From positions 1 to 36,914 of the forward strand of contig JBCCHB010000159.1 of assembly GCA_039028975.1 (NCBI GenBank): a stretch of 36,914 bases of DNA, given 5' to 3'. Origin of the DNA: JAHBNG01 sp039028975 (GTDB lineage Bacteria; Chloroflexota; Anaerolineae; Caldilineales; Caldilineaceae). Shown here piece after piece: positions 26,119-34,515 of the stretch. Each line of letters opens with the position of its first letter. Position 1 is the first letter of the stretch. The notes under the pieces were generated by a model that was given only the letters and a program-made list of their open reading frames with translations, had not been told where the DNA came from and did not search any database. The translations under genes were made by a program, and so were the position numbers.

Positions 26119-29100
26119 ATGCCGCTGTGGCAGCTTGCACAGTTCTGCTGGGCGAAGATGAGCCGTCCGGCTAGACCGTCGCTGGTTAACGTACCGTCAC
26201 TGTTGCGGTAGGGGCTGCTGCCGACCGCGGTCAGCGAGTTGACGTATGCAGCCAGCGCATCTAGTTCGGCGTTGCGGCCAGCTTTCGGCGCACCCAGCGG
26301 ATTTTGCGTTGCATTAAAGTCAGCGTTGCTCATCAAACCTGTGCCGCCAGCTAGGCCACGAACCTGGCCCTCAAAGTCATGAACCTCATCGAAGTTGGCG
26401 CTCCAGTGCAGACGTCCATGCTCAGGACCACCATGCCCCTCCAGAGAAATGGTGTTGCGTAACCCCTCCCCAAAGCCGGTGAAGTCCCACACTCGTCCGT
26501 CACTCTCTCCGCCGTTGTGGCACGAGGCACAGCTAATGTAGCGTTCGGCTGCCAGACGGCCATCAAAGGCGTCGTAGAAGAATTGTTTCCCTTGCAGGAC
26601 CGTAGCGGTAAGTGACTCTGTGGCAACAGTCGAAATCGTTGCCAAGGTCGTCACGTCAACGATACCTTGAGTCATCAGCTTGTTCAGATCCCGCACTTCG
26701 ACGGAGCGGTCCATAAAGTTGTGGATGTAGAGCTTGCTCCCGTCAGGCGAGACGAGCAAGCCTTGGGGCGCGCGTCCCACCTCAATGCGACCAATTTCGC
26801 TCTTGCCATAAGCATCCACGATGGCTACTTCACGGGAGCCTTCTAGCGCCACAAAGAGATAGCTGCCGTAAAGGCCATAGGCTGCGGCTGAGGCAATGCC
26901 GCCATTGTCGTGGTCGATGCGGGCCGTGCGCTCTTCACTCCCTGTTTGCAGATTAATCAGTGAAGTAATGCTACGGATGGTTCGGTCGTGATTTAGATTG
27001 TTACCGTCACGCAGTTGACCGCGCAGAATGTTGTCTTGCTTAGAGGGAACCCAGCCAGACTGGCCATCGGGTGACAGAGCAAGCGCACCCAAATAGTTGG
27101 GCAAGCCTCTTGCACCAAAGGGCGTGTCGAGCTCCTGACTCTCCTCAAGCAAGATGGTCTGCTCAATCTGAAGTGAACTGGCATTGACGGCGACAACTTC
27201 GCCACCATGACCGTTCAGACTCGGCGCAGCCGTAGACTCGCCTGCCACAGGTGGTGTGACAAAGCGAGCGACATAAACGGTTTGGCTATCGTAGGAGATG
27301 GAGACATGACGGGCGTGCTGCCCAACATCTACGTTGCCGACCTCTGCACCTGTGGCTGGATTAAGCTTGAGCAGCTTTCCGCTTCCTTCCAGCGCGACAA
27401 AGGCGGCGGAACCATTGGGTGCAAATGCTAGCCCGTAAGGCGCGGCCCCACGTATCAACTGGATCGTCTGAACAACATTGAGCGAACTAGGGTCAATCAC
27501 GCTGATTGTGCTTGAGCCTCTGTTGGCTACCCAAATGTCCCCATTGGGCGCAATGGCTAGGCTGCGTGGCTCTGTTCCAACTGCAATTTCAGCCACTTTC
27601 TGGTTATTGCTGGCGTTGATGACGGTTACCGAGTCATTGTCTGGGTTGACGTTCCAGATGCGCCCAATGCCAACTGCTTCATAGGCGATGCTCATGGAAA
27701 CGGCTGGCTGCTGGGTGGTTGTTGGTGCATGAACAGCCTGAAGGTGAGTTGCAGCAGCCTCTACTCCGCTCACGTCCCGCACGGTGAGGATCACGTTGTA
27801 GCGACCAGGGTTTTGATATTGATGGCTTACGGTTGCTTCTGCGCTAAATCCGGTTGTGGTGCCGTCGCCAAAATCCCACTGGTAAGTCAGGTGTTCGCTG
27901 CCGGTACCAACACCTTCAAAGGTGATGTCACTTGCCGTTGAGGTAGGCAGGGTTGGCTCGATCTGCGCCGTGAGGTTATTGGGTGCCGGCTCGTCAGGGA
28001 TATCGTCAAAGTGGTAGACAATATCATCGACGGTCACGCCAGCCGCTCGGTTGTAGTCCAGTGCATCTACCTGGGTCAACCCAGATACCGGTAACGTCAT
28101 GCGCTGCCATGTGGTGGCTGTGGCAGTGCGGCGGTAGACCTGATTGTTCACATTGGTGCCCCAAAGAGAGCCGTCAATCCCATAAGAGACGTGCTTCAGG
28201 CCACCTGGCAACTGAGTCCAGCTATTGCCATCATAAAGGTAGATTCTATCAGCGGTCGTCACGCCGACTGCTCGGTCATAATCCAGTGCGTCTACTTGCT
28301 TCAGACCGGCCACTGGCAGGGTCATGCGCTGCCAACTGGTTGCTGAGGCGGCCCGTCGATAGACCTGATTGTTCACATTGGTGCCCCAGATGGACCCATC
28401 CACAGCATAAGAAGCGTGCTTCAGACCACCTGAAATCCGAGTCCAGCTGTTGCCGTCATAAATGTAAATCTGATCGTTGGCCGTTACACCGACGGCTCGG
28501 TCATAGTCCAACGCGTCCACCTGCTTCAGCCCCGAGACGGGCAGAGTCACCTGCTGCCAATTCTCATCGCTAGGCTGGCGGCGATAGACTTGGTTACTGG
28601 CATCTGTCCCCCAAAGTGAGCCGTCAGTTCCATAGGAGACGTGCTTCAGACCGCCTGGAATCTGGGTCCACTGGATGTCACTTTGGCCCAATTGGAACAT
28701 CTCGGAGATCGAGGGCGTGCCCTGTTGGTTGATAATGAAGAGCATATAGTAGCCAGCCGTCGCTATATTTGCGTCCGCGGGCGTGGTCACCGCTAATTTT
28801 TGGCTATTCACAACCTGATAGCTCAGTGGAACATAACGCTGGCCCGTGTTCAGCTTATGGGTGACCGAAGAGAGCTTAACCAGGCCGACCTTCTGGATGT
28901 CATTTGCGTTGGTCGTCAACAGCTCAAACGTCTTGTTGTAGAGGGCTGACTTGGGAGCAAAGGTGATTTCAGGCCGTGTGGCTAAAGTTCCATCAGGATT
29001 ATAGAGATAGGGAGGTGAGAAGATCTCCGACGTGTTCTGGTAGGGGCATCGGGCCTGTTGGGTGGATACATTGGTTGCATAACCGCTGCCGCCAGACCAA

Positions 29101-30908
29101 ACCCGACCATCGGGAAGCAAAACAGAGGTAGAGTGATAGTGGCGTGGCCGATCTTGGCTGGCCATAATGGACCATTGCCCCGTCTCCGGATTCCATATTT
29201 CGCCAGCATGGGTACTCGACTCTGCGTTACAAAACCCGGTACCGCTTAGCAAGCCACCAACGGCCATGACAGAGCCATCGGCCAAGATAGTCAAGTTATG
29301 CCGGAAGCGGCGATAGTTCATGGTATTGGTTGAAGCAATCTGACTGGAGTCTAAGTCTAGAATCCGGGCTGATTGACGATTCAACGCGGTATCTGTACCG
29401 ACACCACCGCCAGCGTAGAGTACCTTGCCGATGTCATACATGGCATGTACTGACGTTCGGACAAGTGGACTGTCTGTTCTTGATGCATTTAGTGATCCAT
29501 TTCCGGTTAGGTCAAGGGTATAGATATTCCCTGTACTATCCCCCCCAGCATAGACAATACTCCCGTCAGGAGCCTGCCTGATGATCGGCCATGAGCCGCC
29601 GATGGAAATACCCGAATACTGCCGAAGCGAATTGGTTACCGGCGTGTAAAGCTCGGGGGTATTGCCTCTACCGGCTGTAATGAGCATATTGCCGCTAGCA
29701 AGATCGGCTACCCCTGGGTACCAGCGAGCCTGGGATAAGGTAGGTCCTAAAACCCATTTCTCTGTCAAAGAATTAAAGGTCTGGGTGTTGTGAATGCTCT
29801 GGTTATAGCCTTGGGTTCCCCCAGCCACAAACATACGCCCATCGGCTAAATGATTGTGGCCAGCACAGAAGAGGTCCGTGCCATTGGCATTTTGGCCATC
29901 GGTGTGAATGCCCGTCTCTGGATCCCAGAGGGTGGCCCGGGTGGTGTTATTCGGGCTGGTGTGCGGGTCATGCACTGGGGTGAAATCATCGGGCGTGGCG
30001 TCCCAGGTGAGTAATTTGCCGCTGGGCAGCATACTGGCATGGACTGAAATGTGGGGCCAGGAAATCGGATCGGACCACTGCCCAAATTCGGCCGGATTGA
30101 GCTGTTCGGTCGAGGCTTGAGATGATGGGATACCGTTTATCACCACCTCGGCAATGGTCAGGAACCCAGTTGTGTTGCGCTGAATGCGTAGATAGCGCCC
30201 TTTGGCATCGCCTGCTGCGACCAGATAACGGCTACCCACCGCAGCAACTTCAAAATATTGCCACACATCGGGATCGTTTTTCAGTTGGTCCAAAGTGCGC
30301 CCGCTCATATCTGTATCAGATGCAAAGACATAAAAGTGGGCAAAACGCTCTCGGCAGCAGTCTGATCGATTGAAGAGCCAAATCCGGCCAAGGTGATGGG
30401 ATTCGCCCATGTCAAGCTGCCACCATTCTTCATTGCCCCCATTTGTGCTGGCAACCGAACCATTGTTAAAGACGCCGTCTATATTGCCATCTATGGCCTT
30501 GGCCGCTGTTGTGGCTCCGTTATACTGGGAGGACTGGGTAGCTGTCTTACCAATCGCTTTGTTTTTGCCGAACACCTGGGTCTCAGCGATCTGGAGATAA
30601 CCAGCGCCTCTTCTTTGAATGCGTACAAATCGACCGACTGCGGGCGTGCTGAACTCTTTGTTGCCGTCAACCACACCGGGTTCATATAGCTTCCAAACCG
30701 TGGGATCGCTGAGCAATTGGCTCAAGGTTTTGCCCCGCATATCATTGTTGGAAATGAGGATATAGAAATCGGAGAGACGATCTTTACAACAGTCGGTCCG
30801 GCCAAAGAGTTTCACGCTCTCCAACTCATATGTGTTTTTCAGGTCAACCTGCCACCAGGGTTGGTTTTCAGATTGGGTATGCATGACTGAGAGATTGTTG
30901 TAAACGCC
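26119..30908 (-). pseudogene. Middle fragment of the broken oxidase paralogue (lectin, copper oxidase, tectonin, YVTN, di-haem)
   Basis: Residue numbers count from an ATG at 30926 supplied by the IS end. Order: rest of a first fucolectin-like domain (GRTDCCKDRL), second fucolectin-like domain (NRSDCCRERF), galactose-oxidase-type domain with C354 (LFC), Y403 (RWYP), Y597-H598 (HYHS) and H690 (THKLNTGQR), three tectonin-like repeats (about 28660-28010), PKD, YVTN propeller, and di-haem domain with two CASCH motifs. The coding match to the paralogue stops just after the second CASCHSGI at about 26119, followed by 12 unrelated residues and a stop at 26076. The Cu ligands are complete, but the piece has no signal peptide because the IS removed the 5' part. 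It may be translated cytoplasmically; as an exported enzyme it is dead unless the IS excises and the downstream lesion is tolerated. Confidence 0.85.
28010..28665 (-). repeat. Three tandem tectonin-like repeats within the broken paralogue
   Basis: Three units of roughly 75-80 residues, each with SGGLKH.SY..DGS.WGT, NQVYRR, and GLKQVDALDYDRAVGVT-type segments. They resemble tectonin beta-propeller blades. They sit where the intact paralogue has F5/8C and PA14 domains after its oxidase domain. Confidence 0.75.
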
Positions 30909-30912
30909 GTCA
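30909..30912. repeat. Target-site duplication GTCA, left copy
   Basis: GTCA directly precedes the left terminal inverted repeat and recurs at 33198-33201 after the right one. Removing the IS plus one GTCA restores an unbroken reading frame. Confidence 0.9.
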
Positions 30913-31161
30913 GGAGAGCATTTCATAAATATTTCTACTACATAGAGTGCATAAAGACAAAATCAAGCACGATATAAAGGCCATCAGAAGAAGGTAGTAT
31001 AGGGCAGTCTCAGAGAGTAAAAAGCTTGTGACTAGAGTGTAGCCAAGCCCCTAACTGATTCGATAAAAGCGGATAGTTTATGTGAAAGAGAGGGATAAAA
31101 ATTAGACAGGTGTCAAAGTTTGTAAGACGATTAAGTTTCTCACGCAAAAAAGCCACAAACA

Positions 31162-32886
31162 GTGACACTGAAAATGATTATATCTCAAATCGATACGTTA
31201 CCCGAATCATTTAAAGAGCATATTGAAGATCCAGCTGAACAACAGGCGGTTCTGGATGAGCTGCTAGAGTGGCTCAATGGTCAGACGAAATGGATGCGAG
31301 AAGGCCATCCGTTGGTGCGCATAAAGGAGCGCTTTGACCTAAGCGAGATGGTGGAAGCGTGCCAAGGGTTTCACATTCATGAAATGGGAAAACCGGGACA
31401 AGAGGCGACCTATAGCATAGAGCAACTCAGTCGAGCGTTGTTGGTGAAACGGTTTTACGGTTGGTCTTATGAAAAGACGGCTCAAGAACTGGCAAGCCAA
31501 GGACCGGTGCCTTGGTTTGTGGTCCTGGCGCCGTATGAAACGACAATCAGTGCAACGACCTTATGGCGATTCGAGCAATGGGTGCAAAAGAAGCAGCCGC
31601 GTATATTATTCAACACCATCCTAAAACAAATCGATGAAGATTTTCCAGAAGAACGGGAGAAAATGCAGGCGGGCGACACCTACGCCATGGTGTCGGTGGT
31701 CAACGCCCAAAGCCGCAGCGAACTTTTGCGGACAAGCTGCCAAAATCTGCTCGATGCCATAGAAAGTGCCATGCCAGTTGTCCACTCCATGCTCATGCCC
31801 ATAATAGACAAAGAAGCCATATTTGGCAAAGAGAAAGCCCCCAAAGAAGCCTGGTTGACCATCGAAGAGCGCAAGGCTCTGGAAGTTCAAACGGCTTTGG
31901 CAGCGGCCAACTTTCTCCTCCAGGTTGAGAGAGCGCTCAATGGCATCAACCTCTCGTCAGCCGTTACCTATGCGGATATCGTTCTCTGGCAATCGGTGCT
32001 GGATAAGGTACTGAGCGATGAGTTTATGCTGATTGAGGATGACTCAGCCCAATCGCCAAAGAGACAATTCAAGGAAGCCAAGTTACTAACCAAAGCCCAG
32101 CGAGAAAAACGACGCCAAGAGAGGGGTGGGACCTATCGCTATGGCTCGACCAAAGAACTAGAGGCGACCTTCCGTAACCATGGCAAGTCCAACGATTTTG
32201 GCTGTAACATCTCCATTGCCGCCACCGAGAACTTTATCCGAGAGATTGCTGCTGCCACCGGTGCCACGCCTGACGCCACTGGCATCCCCCTCATGCTTGA
32301 GGCCCAAATCGAGAACCTGGGGACTCTGCCACCCAAATTTGTCTACGACAGAGCGGCTGGATTCCCTATCTATTTTCATCAAGTTGACAAGGTAACTGAT
32401 GGCCAAACCCAACTGGTTGCCCACCTGATTGAAACCGGCAAGAAGAAAGAGAAAGAGCTCTACGGTCCCAAAGATTTTACTCTGGATGAGAACGGGGTCT
32501 TGACCTGTCCCGCTGGCGAGCAAACCTCTCACGCCTATCGCAGCTCTACATCCGATGGTTGGGACTTCCGCTTTCCTGCCAAAACATGCCAGGGCTGTCC
32601 ATTACTGGAGAAGTGTCGGCCCGATACCAAACCGACCACTCGCCGCTCTGTCTTTATCTCCGACTATCGCTATTTTCAATGGGAGGCCATTGCCTACGCC
32701 CAGACTGACGAATTCAAGGTCGATATGAAGTTCCGAGCCCACATCGAGCGCATCATTGCTGCCCTTGTTCGCTACAATGGCGGACGACGTGCCACTTCCA
32801 AGGGCCTTGAGGCCGCTGACTATCAGGCTCGCATGGCTGCCACTGCCTACAACCTGAAACGCTGGCTTAAACTCACCGACGAGTAG
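31162..32886 (+). CDS. IS1182-like DDE transposase (574 aa)
   Basis: Catalyses cut-and-paste or related movement of the surrounding IS. The N-terminal region (about 40-130) is DUF772-like (YSIEQLSRALLVKRFYGWSYEKTAQEL). Candidate catalytic residues are D172 (AGDTY), D396 (VYDRAAG) and E529 within R525-x3-E529 (RAHIER). A Cys cluster with CPAGEQ, CQGCPLLEKC is typical of the IS1182 group, as is the C-terminal GLEAADYQARMAATAYNLKRWLKL. The length is usual for the family and no frameshift is seen. The start is a GTG at 31162 with an in-frame ATG at 31174 as an alternative; neither has a strong Shine-Dalgarno, in keeping with weak transposase expression. About 230 non-coding bases precede it and 311 follow it inside the IS. 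The family call is from motif pattern; the exact catalytic aspartates are less certain. Confidence 0.88.
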   Translation: MTLKMIISQIDTLPESFKEHIEDPAEQQAVLDELLEWLNGQTKWMREGHPLVRIKERFDLSEMVEACQGFHIHEMGKPGQEATYSIEQLSRALLVKRFYGWSYEKTAQELASQGPVPWFVVLAPYETTISATTLWRFEQWVQKKQPRILFNTILKQIDEDFPEEREKMQAGDTYAMVSVVNAQSRSELLRTSCQNLLDAIESAMPVVHSMLMPIIDKEAIFGKEKAPKEAWLTIEERKALEVQTALAAANFLLQVERALNGINLSSAVTYADIVLWQSVLDKVLSDEFMLIEDDSAQSPKRQFKEAKLLTKAQREKRRQERGGTYRYGSTKELEATFRNHGKSNDFGCNISIAATENFIREIAAATGATPDATGIPLMLEAQIENLGTLPPKFVYDRAAGFPIYFHQVDKVTDGQTQLVAHLIETGKKKEKELYGPKDFTLDENGVLTCPAGEQTSHAYRSSTSDGWDFRFPAKTCQGCPLLEKCRPDTKPTTRRSVFISDYRYFQWEAIAYAQTDEFKVDMKFRAHIERIIAALVRYNGGRRATSKGLEAADYQARMAATAYNLKRWLKLTDE

Positions 32887-33178
32887 TCCCTAGCTCGACT
32901 CTCGACCCAGCCTCCACCCAACAACGTAGACTGGGTGGCTGAAATAGCGTCGCTGGACAACAACATACTCGCTTTCCCAAACCAAACGGGCAGGATTTCA
33001 CACTTCTGCCCTTGCCTGGGTTACCTGATTTTGCCTGCCTCGCTCGCCTTTGGTGCGGTTCAACGGCTTCATCATGCTGCAGAATGGGACCTGTTGCCTC
33101 TGGGACCCGCAGTTCTGACTATTTAATTTTCTGTTTGCTCAAAAAAATTACCCTTTTTTGAGCAAGACCCCTCACACC
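32887..33178. other. Non-coding 3' part of the IS
   Basis: Between the transposase stop and the right terminal repeat. No credible gene; it holds the A/T-rich hairpin at 33136-33164. Confidence 0.6.
33136..33164 (+). terminator. Hairpin near the right end of the IS
   Basis: TGCTCAAAAAA (33136-33146) and TTTTTTGAGCA (33154-33164) pair perfectly around a 7-base loop. It can act as a bidirectional terminator for the transposase message or block read-through from outside. Confidence 0.6.
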
Positions 33179-33197
33179 TATTTATGAAATGCTCTCC

Positions 33198-33201
33198 GTC
33201 A
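33198..33201. repeat. Target-site duplication GTCA, right copy
   Basis: Matches the left copy at 30909-30912. Confidence 0.9.
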
Positions 33202-33710
33202 GTGACTCCGTCAACAGCTCGGCCAGCAACACCACCCCAGCCCATCGAGGACTGCATGGCCGTCTGCCCAGCCGCCAGATTAAGCTTGGGCGGAGCAACC
33301 GCTGCCGCCTGCACGGTAAGCTCTCGCTGGCTTGGCTCTGGTGCATCCCCTTCTATGAGATGCTTGGCCCATTCGTCCCAATCTTGCTGGGTTAGGTTCC
33401 AGTTCTCGAAGTACCAGCCGCGGTCTTTGACTGTCGGCAAGGTGAAGTTTGGAACGGTGGGTGGCGCGAACTCAGACTCTACCGTGACGTCAGGAGCTTT
33501 CTGCATATTGTCGTTATGGGCGTTTTCCGGCACGTCGCCGTTGTCATTCTGAATGAGCGGTAGATAGAGGTCGGTGTTGGTTGGCGAGCTATCTTCTAGT
33601 AGCGGTGCAGCATTTAGCGCCTGTTTCGACGGATCACGCCATGCGCTCCAGAGTAACAACGCGGCAACACAGACAACCCAAACAATTTTGGGGTTGATGA
33701 ATTTTCTCAT
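33198..33710 (-). pseudogene. 5' fragment of the broken oxidase paralogue (signal peptide, LYLPLIQN motif, start of fucolectin domain)
   Basis: The ATG at 33710 follows an AAGGGAAG-type Shine-Dalgarno. The N-terminus MRKFINPKIVWVVCVAALLL is a signal/membrane segment, followed by DLYLPLIQN, a low-complexity linker, and the start of an F5/8C/fucolectin domain (NLAAGQTAMQSS, GRAVDGVTD). At 33198 the frame enters the IS and reads EHF plus IS-encoded residues until the stop at 33123, giving a useless 195-residue product. It encodes 171 codons that join in frame to GVYNNLS at 30908 when the IS and one GTCA copy are removed. Its untranslated leader resembles that of the intact paralogue, so the two genes probably shared regulation. 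Confidence 0.88.
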
Positions 33711-33970
33711 TTACTTCCCTTTTACTTCATTTGCGGTGCAGGTTTATCTTTGTCCTCGAAAATGTGATGACCATGGACAATTGCCCAACTAATTATTTCC
33801 ATATATATTCGTGACACAGACGGGACCGAATTTAATTTACGAGGAGGGTGGACATACTTGTAAGTTTGAGGGGGTAGCGGGTTTATTCTTTATCCGACTA
33901 TTAAATCATAATTTTTGAAGACAATATGTTACAATTTTACGTCAAGTCTTCGTCCAACTTAAGGAGCAAA
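33711..33970. promoter_or_regulatory. Divergent intergenic region
   Basis: It separates the minus-strand broken oxidase gene from the plus-strand SnoaL-like gene, so promoters for both directions should lie here. It is AT-rich around 33780-33800 and 33880-33945. No -35/-10 pair is convincing by eye. Confidence 0.4.
33961..33966 (+). promoter_or_regulatory. Shine-Dalgarno deciding the SnoaL-like start
   Basis: AAGGAG, four bases before the ATG at 33971; the earlier in-frame ATG at 33926 has no such site. Confidence 0.75.
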
Positions 33971-34354
33971 ATGGCTACCGATCTACAGAAAAACAAAGAA
34001 AACGCAATTGCATTTTATAGAACCGCTTACTTGGGCAACCCCAAAGGGGCAATGGAAAAGTATGTAGGTGACCAATACATCCAACACAATCCGCTGGTTG
34101 GTGACGGGAAGGAAGCTTTCATCGAATACTTTACGCAGATGCAAGAGGAATACCCTGACAAAAGCATCGAATTTGTCCGTGCGGTGGCTGAAGGTGACTT
34201 GGTTGCGTTACACACCCACCAAACATGGCCGGGTGGTGATGAATACGTAACCATGGATTTCTTCCGCTTTGACGCAAATGGGAAAATTGTGGAGCACTGG
34301 GACTCGATTCAGCAGATCCCGGAGACAACATTGAATGGCAATACCATGTACTAA
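33971..34354 (+). CDS. SnoaL-like (NTF2-fold) protein, COG4922-type (127 aa)
   Basis: Small cytoplasmic alpha+beta cone-fold protein. NKENAIAFYRTAYLGNPKGAMEKYVGDQYIQHNP, the FIEYF/YP segment and FRFDANGKIVEHWDSIQ are characteristic of the group annotated as predicted SnoaL-like aldol-condensation enzymes. The actual reaction is unknown for most members. The start at 33971 was chosen over 33926 because of the AAGGAG and because MATDLQKNKENA matches the expected N-terminus. It is the first of three plus-strand enzyme genes and is followed by a 161-base gap holding a repeat, so co-transcription is uncertain. Length and composition are ordinary. Confidence 0.85.
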   Translation: MATDLQKNKENAIAFYRTAYLGNPKGAMEKYVGDQYIQHNPLVGDGKEAFIEYFTQMQEEYPDKSIEFVRAVAEGDLVALHTHQTWPGGDEYVTMDFFRFDANGKIVEHWDSIQQIPETTLNGNTMY

Positions 34355-34381
34355 TAAACTATCTGAAAATGATGCAATGCG

Positions 34382-34449
34382 TGTCATTCTGAAGGAGCGA
34401 AGCGACTGAAGAATCTGTGCTCTTAGTGCGAGCAACCTTGAGATTCTTC
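34382..34449. repeat. TCATTCTGA/GAAGAATCT repeat, second copy
   Basis: TGTCATTCTG (34382-34391) and the inner pair CTGAAGAATCT / AGATTCTTCG are shared with the 173-bp element at 13761-13933. The matching right-hand terminal repeat is not seen here, so this copy is truncated or of a shorter subtype. Confidence 0.65.
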
Positions 34450-34515
34450 GTCGGGTACTCCTCATAAAGACTTTCTAGTCGGCTTCTAAGGAAGAGCATA
34501 TAAGGAAATCACAAA

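Larger units (their letters stand above)
30913..33197 (+). mobile_element. IS1182-like insertion sequence, 2285 bp
   Basis: Perfect 19-bp terminal inverted repeats (GGAGAGCATTTCATAAATA at 30913-30931, its complement at 33179-33197) bound one intact transposase gene. A 4-bp target duplication GTCA flanks it. It interrupts the first fucolectin-like domain of a minus-strand gene, after DGVTD and before GVYNN, and lies in the opposite orientation to that gene. The complete ends, duplication and ORF suggest recent transposition. Confidence 0.92.

Noticed and set aside
26070..26130. Programmed frameshift joining the cytochrome part to the CBM part
   Set aside because: There is no slippery site with a stimulatory structure evident, and the joined segments are about 2 kb apart in the paralogue, so a deletion-type lesion explains it better.
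28982..29209. Overlapping minus- and plus-strand small ORFs inside the oxidase genes
   Set aside because: They are shadow frames of strongly supported coding sequence; none shows family motifs or start signals.
33123..33197. C-terminal residues EHFINRCEGSCSKKGNFFEQTEN as a genuine Cys-containing tail
   Set aside because: They are encoded by the right end of the insertion sequence, not by the host gene.
33880..33945. Promoter with a TTGAAG -35 box before the SnoaL-like gene
   Set aside because: No acceptable -10 box at the right spacing; AT-rich sequence alone is not enough.
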